Part shown: in pieces, positions 25,225-34,366 of the stretch
How the letters are laid out: each line of letters starts with the position of its first letter
Position numbering within the stretch: position 1 is the first letter of the stretch
Assembly: GCA_013823135.1 (NCBI GenBank)
Contig: PNLP01000033.1
Location: 1 to 64,000, forward strand
Source: Planctomycetaceae bacterium
GTDB taxonomy: Bacteria > Planctomycetota > Planctomycetia > Gemmatales > Gemmataceae
Direction of reading: 5' to 3'
Length of the DNA: 64,000 nt
The notes under the pieces: generated by a model
Told to the model about the DNA's origin: nothing
Database searches by the model: none
The model's input: only the letters and a program-made list of their open reading frames with translations
Program-made: the position numbers and the translations under genes

Positions 25225-26472
25225 ATGAGTTCCCCCACGCTGTCCGCGTTCGCTCGTGGACTCGTCGCCGAAACCGCGTTCGATGTTCTCGCGGTTGCCA
25301 AGCGGCTCATCGATGCCGGCAAGGATGTCATCTCGCTTCAGATTGGGGATAGCCCGTTCCCAACCACCGCGTCGGCGATCACGGCCGGGAAGGCCGCGAT
25401 CGATGCGGGCCGAACTCGCTACGCACCCTCTCTGGGATTGCCCGAGTTTCGCGTCACGATCGCCGCGACCGTGACGAGCGAATTCGGGATCCCGGCCACG
25501 GCTGAGAATGTCGTGGTTGCTCCGGGTGCCAAGCCGTTCGAGCAGTTTTTCTGCGAGCTGTTCCTCGAACCCGGCGACGCGGTGCTCGTCTTCCAGCCCG
25601 CGTTCCCGACCTATGAGCCGAACATCCTGCGGCGCGGCGCTGTTCCCGTGTATCGCCCACTTCGCCAGGAAACCGACTTCCGCCCAGATGTCGCGGAGAT
25701 CGAAAAGTTCGTGAAGCACCATCCCCGCGCGAAGGCCATCTTCCTCAACTCGCCACACAACCCAACGGGCGGTGTCGCGACGCAGGAAGACCTGAAGGCG
25801 ATTGCCGACATCGTCCGCGGAACGAACGTAGCGATCCTCAGCGACGAGCCGTATTGCCACATGGTGTGGGAAGGGAAGCACCACAGCATCCTGGCCGAGC
25901 CCGACATGCTGAACCACGTCGTGAGCGCGTACACGTTTTCGAAAAGTTACAGCATGAGCGGCTGGCGCTGCGGGTACGCTATCGCCTCGGCCCACAACAT
26001 CGACCTGATCGGCAAGATGATTAACACGTCGCTTTCATGTGCGCCGCCGTTCGTGCAACTCGCGGGGAAGGCCGCACTCGAACACGACGCTGCCGAGCGC
26101 GATCAGGCCATGACCGCATTCCACGGCAAGGTGAAACTTCTGGTGGAGGAACTGCGCAAGGTGCCCGACGTGACCGTGCTGATGCCGAAGGGAACCTTCT
26201 ACGTGTTCCCGCGAGTCGAGCCAATCTGCAAGCGGCTCGGCATCACGTCGCACGGGCTGGCCATGTATCTGCTGGAAGGCGCTGACGACAAGCGCGGCGT
26301 GGGTTGCCTCGGTGGCGAGTGCTTCGGAGCGGCGGGGCAGGGGTTCCTGCGCTTCAGTTGCGCCGAGCCCGACGAGCGACTCGTGCAAGCGGTCGCATTC
26401 TTCGCGGACGCCGTCACCCGCACCGACCGGGTGAAAGCGTACCTCGAAACGCACCCGAAGTACCGCGTATGA
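25225..26472 (+). CDS. PLP-dependent class I/II aminotransferase
   Basis: A fold-type I aminotransferase of 415 residues, related to aspartate and LL-diaminopimelate aminotransferases. Recognisable parts are GDSPFPTT near residue 41, NSPHNPTGG (175-183), SDEPY (206-210), the Schiff-base Lys240 in TFSKSYSMSGWRCGY, and the late Arg in FLRFSCAE. The amino-acid substrate cannot be set from sequence. ATG 25225 follows GGCGGCACATCC, a weak site. The stop is close to, and convergent with, the kinase at 26485. Confidence 0.92.
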   Translation: MSSPTLSAFARGLVAETAFDVLAVAKRLIDAGKDVISLQIGDSPFPTTASAITAGKAAIDAGRTRYAPSLGLPEFRVTIAATVTSEFGIPATAENVVVAPGAKPFEQFFCELFLEPGDAVLVFQPAFPTYEPNILRRGAVPVYRPLRQETDFRPDVAEIEKFVKHHPRAKAIFLNSPHNPTGGVATQEDLKAIADIVRGTNVAILSDEPYCHMVWEGKHHSILAEPDMLNHVVSAYTFSKSYSMSGWRCGYAIASAHNIDLIGKMINTSLSCAPPFVQLAGKAALEHDAAERDQAMTAFHGKVKLLVEELRKVPDVTVLMPKGTFYVFPRVEPICKRLGITSHGLAMYLLEGADDKRGVGCLGGECFGAAGQGFLRFSCAEPDERLVQAVAFFADAVTRTDRVKAYLETHPKYRV

Positions 26473-26484
26473 GCCCAGTCGTGC

Positions 26485-28254
26485 TCAGTTCACGATTTCG
26501 AGATCCTGCGGATTGAGCAGATCAAGCTGCGGGATATCCTTGTTCATCTTGATGACGCCGGTCGCCCGGATGGTCTTGCCCACGAACTGCTCGGGTGTTG
26601 GCTTCTCCCACTTTCCCACCTGAACCTTTGGTGAGAGGACCACGGCGAAGTTGTCCTTCGCGGTGAACTCCTTATTCGAGTTCAGGTACACGTTCACCTT
26701 CCCACCGATCGACCCCACCGTGTACTGAACGGTCACCCGTTCCCCGATCTTGCTGGCTGCATCCGCCAGTGAAACGACCACCGCGGAAGCCGGCGGTTTT
26801 ACGGGCTGAGGGGGCTTAGGAGTGGGCTTCACCTCAGGTGGCGGAACCACGGCAACGGGCGGCGCTCCACTCGGCCAGAAGACACCCGCCACGATCACCG
26901 CCAGCAAGAGCGCACCCACGACCAGCCAGATGCCGACGCCTGCACGTGGGCGAATCTCCGTTTCCTCTTCCACGTCCTCTTCAACCTCCGCGGGCTCACT
27001 GAGAGTCTCACGTTCGTCGGCGAGGGTGTCATCCGCGCTCACCGAAATGGCTCCCGAAGAGCCCGCCCTCAGGCCATTCTTCGGAGTGATCTGCATCGAT
27101 CCGCTACTACCAACAGAGCGAATCGCGGTTGGTGCCGGGCACAATCCCAGCCGGAACGACCGGGCGGAAACTTTCGGCATCCGGGCCGTGTCGGGCAAAC
27201 CCGGAGCGGGGACGGCGAATTCCCGGAGAGCCTCGGCAACCTCGCCGGGAGTCTGAATCCGATTCTCTGGCTTCTTCGCCATCATCAACTTGGCAACAGC
27301 CTCCAACCCAGCGGGGACTTCGGGGCGGCGTTGTCGAATCGGAATCGGGTCGCGCATCTGATGCGCGAGCATCTTCTGTGTGAACGCCTCGGACTCAAAC
27401 ACGACTTTCCCGGTCAGGAGGAAATACAGCGTGCAACCCAGGCTGTAGATGTCCGCCCGGATATCGACCTGACTGCTGTCAATCGCCTGTTCCGGGGCCA
27501 TGTAATCCACGGTGCCGAGGATCACGTTGGCGTCGTAAAGTTCCGTCACTCCCTGGTTGCGGCGCGAATCCACGAGGAAGCGGGCCAGACCCAGATCGAG
27601 CAACCGGATACCCCCGGCGCGATCGAGGAGGAAGTTCGACGGCTTGATGTCGCGGTGGATCAACCCGGCCTGGTGGGCGTGCTCAAGACCCTCAGCCGCC
27701 TGGCGAACGTACTCCGCCGCACGGTTGGACTCGAGCGGCCCGTGGACCGAAACATACTTGTCCAGATCGATCCCGTCGACGTACTCCATTACCATGAAGG
27801 GCGCGCCACGGGTTTGCTCCACATCGAACACGCGGATGATGTTCCGGTGGTCGAGCGCGGCAACCGCACGTGCCTCGCGATAGAACCGTTCGATCAGACC
27901 TTGCCCGGTCGTGGCACCCGCGCCTGTGGCACCGTTCACTGTGAGAATCTTGACCGCGACGAGCCGTTCCAGAATCAGGTGCTCGCAGAGGTACACCCGC
28001 CCCATTCCACCCGTGCCGAGGTGATCGAGGATCTTGTACTTCGTGGTCAGGAAGAAGTTCTGTGGCTTCCCTTTGAGGAGAACCTTCGCCTGGAAAGGGG
28101 TCAACATTCGATCGCGAATCAGTCGCGTTGCCAGCTCTGTGGCGGGCACATTTTGAGCCTGAGCAGTTCGATACTCGGCGAGTTGCTTGGCAGAGAGCAA
28201 CTGAGTGTCTTCGATCAGCGTCAGGAAGTCGGTGCCCATTGTGGTGGTCTTCAT
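26485..28254 (-). CDS. Membrane Ser/Thr protein kinase with C-terminal OB-like domain
   Basis: 589 residues. A ~55-residue helical N-terminal module (SAKQLAEYRTAQAQ ... MLTPFQAKVLLKGK), typical of planctomycete kinases, precedes the kinase domain: GTGGMGRVYLCEH, Lys in VAVKIL, HRDIKPSN, DLG replacing DFG, and MAPEQ. A membrane helix (VGIWLVVGALLLAVIVAGVFW) and a Pro-rich linker follow. The last ~95 residues look like an OB-type beta domain. ATG 28254 and ATG 28239 are both possible; neither has a clear Shine-Dalgarno. The open frame to 28491 lacks homology and runs through a palindrome. The DLG variant still supplies the metal-binding Asp. Confidence 0.9.
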   Translation of the reverse strand: MKTTTMGTDFLTLIEDTQLLSAKQLAEYRTAQAQNVPATELATRLIRDRMLTPFQAKVLLKGKPQNFFLTTKYKILDHLGTGGMGRVYLCEHLILERLVAVKILTVNGATGAGATTGQGLIERFYREARAVAALDHRNIIRVFDVEQTRGAPFMVMEYVDGIDLDKYVSVHGPLESNRAAEYVRQAAEGLEHAHQAGLIHRDIKPSNFLLDRAGGIRLLDLGLARFLVDSRRNQGVTELYDANVILGTVDYMAPEQAIDSSQVDIRADIYSLGCTLYFLLTGKVVFESEAFTQKMLAHQMRDPIPIRQRRPEVPAGLEAVAKLMMAKKPENRIQTPGEVAEALREFAVPAPGLPDTARMPKVSARSFRLGLCPAPTAIRSVGSSGSMQITPKNGLRAGSSGAISVSADDTLADERETLSEPAEVEEDVEEETEIRPRAGVGIWLVVGALLLAVIVAGVFWPSGAPPVAVVPPPEVKPTPKPPQPVKPPASAVVVSLADAASKIGERVTVQYTVGSIGGKVNVYLNSNKEFTAKDNFAVVLSPKVQVGKWEKPTPEQFVGKTIRATGVIKMNKDIPQLDLLNPQDLEIVN

Positions 28255-28408
28255 GACAGCGGTGTGGGTGATGAGGAATCGGGGCGTGCCGCTGCGGACG
28301 ATACTCCACTCTAGACCTGATTCCGGGGATTCGCTCGTGAAGAGTTCGCGAAGAGATTTGAGTGGTCGTAAGCTGACGAACCAAAAATGGATGTGAGCGA
28401 CTGAAGGT

Positions 28409-28554
28409 GAAACGAAGCAACGGCACGCGGATCGCGCGGATGAAGCGCGGATCAAAAACTGATCAGACGAAATCCTTGCATGGAAATGCAATCTTGTCTG
28501 ATCCTCTTCATCTGCGCTGAATCCTCTTCATCCGCGTGCCATTGCTTCGGTTTC
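28409..28554. repeat. Inverted repeat family P10, copy 2
   Basis: Arms 28409-28432 and 28530-28554 pair with one mismatch and one bulge. The right arm contains ATCCGCGTGCCATTGCTTCG, found exactly at 19329-19348. It lies between the PolX stop and the kinase start, and its right end overlaps the PolX stop codon. Nothing else was seen in 28255-28552. Confidence 0.75.
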
Positions 28555-30307
28555 ATGCTTTCGCTCGCTGGCCCTTGCGGCGATGCAGTTCCTTCATCAC
28601 ATCCTTCAGTGAGCGGGTGTTGAACACGTCGTCCTTGGTGAGCCAGCCGCGCCGGGCGACATCGACACCATAACGGAAGAGATCGAGTTCACCCGGACTG
28701 TGCGCGTCCGGGTTGATCACGATCGGAATGCCCATCGCCTTGGCACGCTTCACGTGAACCCAATCCAGGTCGAGCCGCGAAGGCTGGGCGTTGATCTCGA
28801 TCATCTTGCCATGCTCGGCAGCGCACTTCAGCACCGCATCAAGGTTGATCTTGTACCCGTCACGCTTCAGAAGAAGGCGGCCGGTGCTGTGCCCGAGCAT
28901 GGTGACCGCGGGATGAGCGAGCGCCTTGCACACGCGAGCGGTCATCTCTTCCTCGGGCATCCCGAACAGGGAGTGGACGCTGGCCACAACATAATCGAAG
29001 CCCGCGAGCAGTTCGTCGTCATAATCAAGGGAGCCGTCTTCGAGGATGTCCACCTCGGTTCCCTTGATGATGGTGACGCCCTGCAGCTTGGCGTGCACGC
29101 GGTCAATCTCCGCCCACTGCTTGCGCACCACATTCGGCGGCAGGCCGCGGGCGATCGTGAGCGACTGCGAATGGTCTGCGACCCCGAAGTATTCGAGGCC
29201 GAGCGCCTTGGTGGCGAGCGCCATTTCTTCCAGACTCGCAGTGCCATCGCTGTAGGTGGTGTGATTGTGGAAGACACCGCGGATGTCGGACTCCGCCACG
29301 AGGGCGGGAATCTTCTTCGCCTCGGCCGCTTCGACCTCACCCGTGTCTTCGCGCAACTCCGGCGGAATGTATTCCAGCCCCAGCGCCTTGAAGATGTCGG
29401 CTTCGTCCTTCGCGGGAACGCGATGGGTCTCCGACCCCAGCCCGTACTCGTTCAGCAACCAGCCGTGGTCGATGGCTCGCTGTCGCAGTCGGATATTGTG
29501 TTCCTTGCTTCCTGTGAAGTAGTGGAGCGCGAATGGGAACTGCTCGTCGGTCACGACGCGGAGATCGGCGTTCAGAGTCACCTTCGTTCCGTCGAGGTGC
29601 ATCGTCGCGACAATGCTGGATTTGGTCGGCCCTTGCCCGACAAGCTGTACCACTTCGGGCAACGCCACGAACGCATCCATGATGGGTTGTGCGTTCGCGC
29701 TACTCACCAGAATGTCGATATCCTTCGCGGTCTCCCGCCGGCGGCGAAGGCTGCCGCACAGCTCGGCACGAATCACGCCAGGCATTGCCTTGATCTGTTC
29801 CAACAGCGCACGCCCCAGCGGAAGCGCGAGGTCGATCCGGACGCGATTGCCGACCGTACCCAGGAACGCGATTCCTTCGAGGATCTTCTGCTGAGTCTTG
29901 GCCCCGAAGCCTTTCTGGCTCGCAACCGCACCCGACTCGCACGCGGCTTTCAGCTTGTCGATCGTGTCGATGCCGAGCGTGTCGTGAAGTGCCTTCACCT
30001 TCTTTGGCCCCATTCCCGGCAGGCGAAGCATCTGCACCAGCCCCTCGGGAATCGACGCCCGCAACTCGTTCAGGAACTTGTGCTGCCCGGTCTTCACGAG
30101 CGTGGTGATCTTCTCCTGAAGCGTGTCGCCTATGCCGCGAACCTCGGAGAGCTTCCCGTCGGCAACGATTTGCTTGAGGTCGCCATCGAGTTGCTGAACC
30201 GTGCGTGCCGCGTTGTGGTACGCATTGCAGCGGAAAGCGTTCTCGCCCTTCAGCGCGAGTAGCGTTCCCATCTCGTCGAGCGCAGCAGCGACCTCGTCCT
30301 TCGTCAT
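28553..30307 (-). CDS. polX: Family X DNA polymerase with PHP phosphoesterase domain
   Basis: A 584-residue bacterial PolX, a gap-filling repair polymerase with 3'-5' exonuclease activity. The N-terminal 8-kDa/HhH region (EVRGIGDTLQEKI, LPGMGPKKVKALH) is followed by the nucleotidyltransferase site GSLRRRRETAKDIDILV and the third Asp in LNADLRVV. The PHP domain begins FHNHTTYSDGTASLEEM near residue 345, with further His/Asp metal ligands (GVADHSQ, EIN, NPDAHSP). The length matches known PolX (about 570). ATG 30307. Confidence 0.95.
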   Translation of the reverse strand: MTKDEVAAALDEMGTLLALKGENAFRCNAYHNAARTVQQLDGDLKQIVADGKLSEVRGIGDTLQEKITTLVKTGQHKFLNELRASIPEGLVQMLRLPGMGPKKVKALHDTLGIDTIDKLKAACESGAVASQKGFGAKTQQKILEGIAFLGTVGNRVRIDLALPLGRALLEQIKAMPGVIRAELCGSLRRRRETAKDIDILVSSANAQPIMDAFVALPEVVQLVGQGPTKSSIVATMHLDGTKVTLNADLRVVTDEQFPFALHYFTGSKEHNIRLRQRAIDHGWLLNEYGLGSETHRVPAKDEADIFKALGLEYIPPELREDTGEVEAAEAKKIPALVAESDIRGVFHNHTTYSDGTASLEEMALATKALGLEYFGVADHSQSLTIARGLPPNVVRKQWAEIDRVHAKLQGVTIIKGTEVDILEDGSLDYDDELLAGFDYVVASVHSLFGMPEEEMTARVCKALAHPAVTMLGHSTGRLLLKRDGYKINLDAVLKCAAEHGKMIEINAQPSRLDLDWVHVKRAKAMGIPIVINPDAHSPGELDLFRYGVDVARRGWLTKDDVFNTRSLKDVMKELHRRKGQRAKA

Positions 30308-30378
30308 GGTGTAGCTCCCGTTGTGATGTGTTCAGGATACCCGACGCAGGCGGGTGGAGAAATGTAGGGAGTACCAAA

Positions 30379-30446
30379 CGTTTAGCGGCCGCCCCAGCGG
30401 GGCGGCCGAGCAATGAACGTGGCCCCGATGGGGCCACAGCTAAACG
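30379..30446. repeat. Cloverleaf-like palindrome family P2 (GTTTAGC), copy 1
   Basis: Outer stem CGTTTAGC (30379-30386) / GCTAAACG (30439-30446) encloses two hairpins: 30387-30395 with 30399-30407, and 30419-30426 with 30430-30437. This three-way-junction layout recurs at 45863-45918. It ends 4 bases before the stop of the PseG-like gene and follows PolX upstream. Confidence 0.85.
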
Positions 30447-30450
30447 ATGG

Positions 30451-31554
30451 TCACGCTGCAACGCGGAACGGTAACGTGGCGGGCATCGCCTCGATGCCGC
30501 GGGTGCGGGCTGGCGAGTGGAGCATGATCTCCATGCCGTTCACGATGCGGTCCGGGCCGCGGCCGTCGAATGTGTTGCGGGCACAGCGGGTCATCCCCTT
30601 CCGTTCCATCGGGTCGTCAAGCAATGCGCTGACCGCTTCGTTGAGGTTCTCATACGACACATCCGCAGCATCACCCAGGAACGTCGCCACGCCCTCGTCG
30701 TCCATCTTCTTGCCGTTCATTCCGTGGCGTTGGGTCTCGCTGATGATGAGTTGCGGGATGCCGACGACGGACAGTTCTGGCGACCACATATCCCCGGCAG
30801 TGACTGCGAAGTGAACGCGCACGAGTCGCGTCATCAGTTCCTTCACTTCGGTCAGGACTTCGATGGCCCCCTTCGAGTTGTCGGCCATGTCGAGGAGTTC
30901 ATCGTAGCGCGGGTGGTGTGTGCGAACTGCGACCGACACCTTTGATACCTTCCCGGTTTCGAGAAGTTGCTGGGTGCGAGTGACCGCTTCATTGGCGTCG
31001 TCGTCACCCATCGCAACGAGAGCCCGGAATGGTGCCGGTGGCTCAGTTGCGCGGATGGTTCGCTGGCGACGGAAGATGCCTCGACAAAGTGCAAAGCGAC
31101 TTCCGAGCAACCGCTGGCAGCCGGGGCCGACACGGTAAGGCTTTTTCCCGGGAGCGAGCAGCGGGTTCACGACGAGATCGCAAGGGAACTGCATCGAAGC
31201 CGTGGAGTCGAACGCCACGACCATCGCGCCGGTTTCCTTGAGGGCCGCGAGATAGTCGGGGCTCATCCCTTCGCCCGCAACAACCACGGCAGCCGCGTTC
31301 AGTTTGCGAACCTGGGCCAGTGTTGCCCGGAGATCCTGTTCCGAACCGAGTTGATGCTCGGCAGCGGCCCAGTCGTTGTTCCCCCGGTTGATGACCGTGG
31401 CGAGGGAAAGAGGATCGAGGTAGCTGAGGAAGTGGGTTCCCCGCCGCCGCCGCTGGAGTGCAGCAGCGAGAGCCAGGCACTGGTAGAGGGGCTCCCAACC
31501 ACGAGCCTGGGTGCCGTCGCAACGAAACAGAATGGGACCGCGAATCGCATCCAT
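30451..31554 (-). CDS. PseG-like nucleotide-sugar hydrolase / glycosyltransferase-fold protein
   Basis: A 367-residue protein of the PseG/GT-B type. PseG removes UDP from UDP-linked 2,4-diacetamido sugars in pseudaminic-acid synthesis. The start FRCDGTQARGWEPLYQCLALA parallels the PseG opening FR-x-D-x-n-G-x-G-H-x-x-RC-x-x-LA, but the GxGH His position is altered (GWEP). The later part has FAVTAGDMWSPELSVVGIPQL, like the nucleotide-binding region. No other pse genes are near, so the true substrate is doubtful. ATG 31554 has AGGAG 9 bases upstream and is preferred to TTG 31560. Confidence 0.65.
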   Translation of the reverse strand: MDAIRGPILFRCDGTQARGWEPLYQCLALAAALQRRRRGTHFLSYLDPLSLATVINRGNNDWAAAEHQLGSEQDLRATLAQVRKLNAAAVVVAGEGMSPDYLAALKETGAMVVAFDSTASMQFPCDLVVNPLLAPGKKPYRVGPGCQRLLGSRFALCRGIFRRQRTIRATEPPAPFRALVAMGDDDANEAVTRTQQLLETGKVSKVSVAVRTHHPRYDELLDMADNSKGAIEVLTEVKELMTRLVRVHFAVTAGDMWSPELSVVGIPQLIISETQRHGMNGKKMDDEGVATFLGDAADVSYENLNEAVSALLDDPMERKGMTRCARNTFDGRGPDRIVNGMEIMLHSPARTRGIEAMPATLPFRVAA

Positions 31555-31965
31555 GCGCAACGCTCCTGCACAACCATTGGTCGTTAATGTCGCGACGGTT
31601 CCGGCGAGCGGCAGGCGTGAGCCTGCTGTTCACGAAAGTTTGCGGAACAGCAAGCTGACGCTTGCCGCCCACCAATGCCGTCGCATGAGCCGGTTGGTGC
31701 AAGGGGTTGGACGCCGCGAGACGATCATCGCGAGAGAGCCGCGATGACGACGGGTCCTAGCCAGACACCTCTTCTCCGGTGGGCCATTTCAATGGCCCGG
31801 TTCGACGATCCGCCCGTGGGTTCCGGTCCTCGGGAAGGTCGTGCTCGGCTCGCGGGTTCCGGTCCGCGACTGAGCGGGGCGGATCGTAAGCCAAGCCTTG
31901 TGAATCGAACAAGGGCACTTTCTCGCGGATGGGTTTCGATCCGAAAAAATGCGCAGACTGCGGAC

Positions 31966-31981
31966 TGTTCCGCATGGAACG
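31966..31981. promoter_or_regulatory. parS-like site 1
   Basis: TGTTCCGCATGGAACG, an imperfect palindrome with the GTTCC-N4-GGAAC core of the bacterial parS consensus (TGTTnCACGTGnAACA). It lies 163 bases before parB. The 31555-32143 gap has no convincing gene. Confidence 0.55.
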
Positions 31982-32019
31982 ATCGCGACCAATACGCACA
32001 TCGCATCGACAGTTACGCC

Positions 32020-32035
32020 CGTTCCATGTGGAACG
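32020..32035. promoter_or_regulatory. parS-like site 2
   Basis: CGTTCCATGTGGAACG, again GTTCC-N4-GGAAC with palindromic ends, 38 bases after site 1 and 109 before parB. Two such 16-mers in 70 bases beside parB are unlikely by chance, but both differ from the usual CACGTG centre. Confidence 0.6.
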
Positions 32036-32143
32036 GCGCGGGCGAATAAACCCGGCTTCCCTGCGCCGACCGTCGTGGTATGAATCCGCCCGCACAATCA
32101 CCCGGTCAACCGGGAGTCACCGAAGCCGAAAAGGGGATCTGGC

Positions 32144-33040
32144 ATGGAAGCCACCATCAACAAACCGCGTCTTGGCCGCGGACTCAACGCTCTGCTCGGC
32201 GGTATGGGAAATGGGTCGGACGGTGCCGCGGAGCACGATGCCACCGTCTGCAAACTCAACCTTTCGCAGATCCAACAGAACCCACACCAGCCCCGCAAGC
32301 GGTTCGACGACGACGAACTCAAGGGGCTAATCGAAAGCGTAAAGACGCACGGCGTGCTGCAACCACTCGTGGTGCGGGCCGTGAACGACGGATACCAGCT
32401 CATCGCCGGTGAACGCCGCCTGCGAGCCGCAACCGCGGCCGGGTTGGGTGAAGTGCCGGTTCACGTGGTCGGCTTCGACGACCAGCAGATGTTCGAGGCC
32501 GCGCTCGTCGAGAACATCCAGCGCAGCGACCTGAACGCGATCGAAAAGGCCCAGGGCTTCAAGGAGTACCTGGACAAGTTCGGAATGACGCAGGAACAAC
32601 TCGGCACGAAGCTCGGCCTGGATCGCACGACGATCTCGAACCTCCTCGGCCTGCTCAACCTCGCGGTCGAGGTGCAAGACGCGGTGCGGAACGGCCAGAT
32701 CACCCTTGGGCACGCGAAAATCCTGAAGGGGATCACCGAGCAGGAACGGCAGATCTCGCTTTGCCGCGAAACGGTGATGAAGAACTACTCCGTTGCCGCC
32801 CTCGATCTGATCGTGAAGCAGCAGCGAGTGGAAGCCATCACGGCCGCGGTTTCCGATGGCGCGACGCGGCGAGAACCCGTCGAGAAAACCGCTCACGTCA
32901 AGGGACTGGAAGACGACCTCCGACAACGACTCGCCGTGAAGGTCGAGATCAAGGTGAAGGCGAAGGACAAGGGGCAGATCGTGATCGCCTTCGAGACGAA
33001 CGACGACTTCGAGCGAATCATGGAAGCCCTGAAGAAGTGA
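32144..33040 (+). CDS. parB: Chromosome partitioning protein ParB
   Basis: A CTP-dependent DNA clamp that loads at parS and aids chromosome segregation. The 298-residue protein starts with the ParA-interacting type peptide (GRGLNALLGG), then Box I AGERRLRAATAAGL and Box II ENIQRSDLNAIEKA, then the HTH region (MTQEQLGTKLGLDRTTISNLLGLL) and a C-terminal dimer domain. AAGGGGAT precedes ATG 32144. parA is not next to it. The gene is about 11 kb from oriC, and parS-like sites lie upstream. Confidence 0.95.
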   Translation: MEATINKPRLGRGLNALLGGMGNGSDGAAEHDATVCKLNLSQIQQNPHQPRKRFDDDELKGLIESVKTHGVLQPLVVRAVNDGYQLIAGERRLRAATAAGLGEVPVHVVGFDDQQMFEAALVENIQRSDLNAIEKAQGFKEYLDKFGMTQEQLGTKLGLDRTTISNLLGLLNLAVEVQDAVRNGQITLGHAKILKGITEQERQISLCRETVMKNYSVAALDLIVKQQRVEAITAAVSDGATRREPVEKTAHVKGLEDDLRQRLAVKVEIKVKAKDKGQIVIAFETNDDFERIMEALKK

Positions 33041-33062
33041 CCGCTACTGCTGGTGAAATGAC

Positions 33063-33093
33063 AGAGCCCACGGACAGAAAGTCCGTGGGCTCT
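33063..33093 (+). terminator. Rho-independent terminator of parB
   Basis: A perfect 13-base stem AGAGCCCACGGAC / GTCCGTGGGCTCT with loop AGAAA and the tail TTTGCGTT, 23 bases after the parB stop. Confidence 0.85.
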
Positions 33094-33110
33094 TTGCGTT
33101 GGTGGTGTCC

Positions 33111-33152
33111 GCGAAGCCACAAGCGGCTGTCGTGAGCCGCTTGCGGCTTCGC
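33111..33152. repeat. 18-base inverted repeat (GCGAAGCCGCAAGCGGCT type)
   Basis: Arms 33111-33128 and 33135-33152 pair with one mismatch. The arm resembles the short palindrome at 7221-7242. It lies between the parB terminator and the next gene. Confidence 0.7.
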
Positions 33153-33228
33153 CCGCCTCGCTCGCCCGGCTTGCCGCGTCGAACCGGATCGGTTAGGCTC
33201 TGCACATTGTCCCAAGGAGGGTCTTGCA

Positions 33229-33759
33229 ATGTGGACACGGAAGCTCACGGTTCTCGGGTTGGCAGTCGTCATTCTCGCTCTGGCCTCGGTCGCCAGCGCT
33301 CAACCACCGGAATTCAAGCTCTACGCCTCGACGGAAGGCCGCTACAAGGTTCAGTTCCCCGGTGCCGTCAAAACAGAAACGGTCCCCATCAAGGCCGACA
33401 AAGGAGAGTTGAACCTCACCATCGACCTTGTCGAACTCCGTGGAGGCACGTCGTTCCTGGTCACATTTGTGGACGCCTCCGATGAGGTGGCCAAGTTGCC
33501 GGCCGAGGGTCGCCTCGACAAAGTTCGCGACGGCAACAAGGGCACGGACGGGAAAGTGGTTGCAGATAAGCCCATCGCGGTCGGGGTGGAGAAGTATCCG
33601 GGCCGCGATGTGCTGATCGAGAAGTCGGAGGGCTTCCTCCGGAACCGGGCGGTCATCGCGGGGAACAGACTGTATCAGGTGATGGTCCAGGGCCCCAAGG
33701 ACGTGGTCACTTCCCCGTCGGCCGACCGCTTTTTCGATTCGTTCGAGATCACCAAGTAA
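33229..33759 (+). CDS. Secreted protein of unknown function, paralogue 1
   Basis: A 176-residue protein with a signal peptide ending VASAQP. The mature part has GRYKVQFPG near residue 45, KYPGRDV, and NRLYQVMVQGPKDVV followed by RFFDSFEITK. The same blocks occur in the next gene, so they are tandem paralogues. I know no function for this pattern; FFDSF-type endings occur in other secreted bacterial proteins of unknown role. AAGGAGGG precedes ATG 33229. A 15-base gap separates it from its partner, so they are probably co-transcribed. Confidence 0.85.
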   Translation: MWTRKLTVLGLAVVILALASVASAQPPEFKLYASTEGRYKVQFPGAVKTETVPIKADKGELNLTIDLVELRGGTSFLVTFVDASDEVAKLPAEGRLDKVRDGNKGTDGKVVADKPIAVGVEKYPGRDVLIEKSEGFLRNRAVIAGNRLYQVMVQGPKDVVTSPSADRFFDSFEITK

Positions 33760-33777
33760 CCTCTCCAAAGGATTCAC

Positions 33778-34290
33778 ATGCGCGGGTTCATCGCAGGGTT
33801 CGCAGTGCTGGTCGTCGCTGGTTCTCTGACGGCCCAGGCCGACAAACCTTACGACTCCAAGGAAGGCCGGTACTCGGTCGCGTTCCCCGGCAAACCAACG
33901 ACGGATAGCAAGAAGGCTGGCGAACTGACGCTGAACACTGCTGCCGTGGAGGCCAAAGGTGTGGGCTACATCGTGATTCACTCCGACCTTCCCGCCGACA
34001 CGGTGAAAGCCAGCAAGGCCGAGGATATCCTTGAGAACGGCGAGAAGGGCCTGGTCATGAACTTCAAAGCGAAGGTCACGAAGTCGCAGCCGACGACGTT
34101 CGGGAAGGAGAAATACCCGGCCCGCAACGTGACGGCCGAGGTGAAGGTCGATGCGACCACTCTCAAGCTGCGATTGCTAATCGTCCTGGCCAATAACCGC
34201 GTCTATCAGGTGCTGGCGGTTGGCAGCGAGGACGTGGTTGGCGGACCGATGACGGAGAAGTTCTTCGAGTCTTTCGAAATTCGGAAGTGA
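33778..34290 (+). CDS. Secreted protein of unknown function, paralogue 2
   Basis: 170 residues with a signal peptide ending LTAQA. It shares GRYSVAFPG, KYPARNV, NRVYQVLAVGSEDVV and KFFESFEIRK with the gene before it, in the same order and spacing. It differs in the middle third, so the pair is an old duplication. AAAGGA precedes ATG 33778. Function unknown; location probably periplasmic. Confidence 0.85.
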   Translation: MRGFIAGFAVLVVAGSLTAQADKPYDSKEGRYSVAFPGKPTTDSKKAGELTLNTAAVEAKGVGYIVIHSDLPADTVKASKAEDILENGEKGLVMNFKAKVTKSQPTTFGKEKYPARNVTAEVKVDATTLKLRLLIVLANNRVYQVLAVGSEDVVGGPMTEKFFESFEIRK

Positions 34291-34366
34291 GGAAGTGAAC
34301 TCGGGCTACCGCTTCGGTGTCCGAGTTAGTAAGATGTCACGGGGCGGGTGAAACACCTGCCCCATT

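Noticed and set aside
26473..28491. Longer start of the second kinase (to 28491)
   Set aside because: The additional ~79 residues are translated palindrome and spacer sequence; the usual kinase N-terminal module begins after ATG 28254.
28700..30262. 520-codon plus-strand frame
   Set aside because: Antisense to polX, which has complete catalytic motifs.
31675..32101. Overlapping short frames on both strands upstream of parB
   Set aside because: Low-complexity Arg/Ser/Gly/Pro products, no ribosome binding sites and no domain; the region is better explained as regulatory DNA with parS-like sites.
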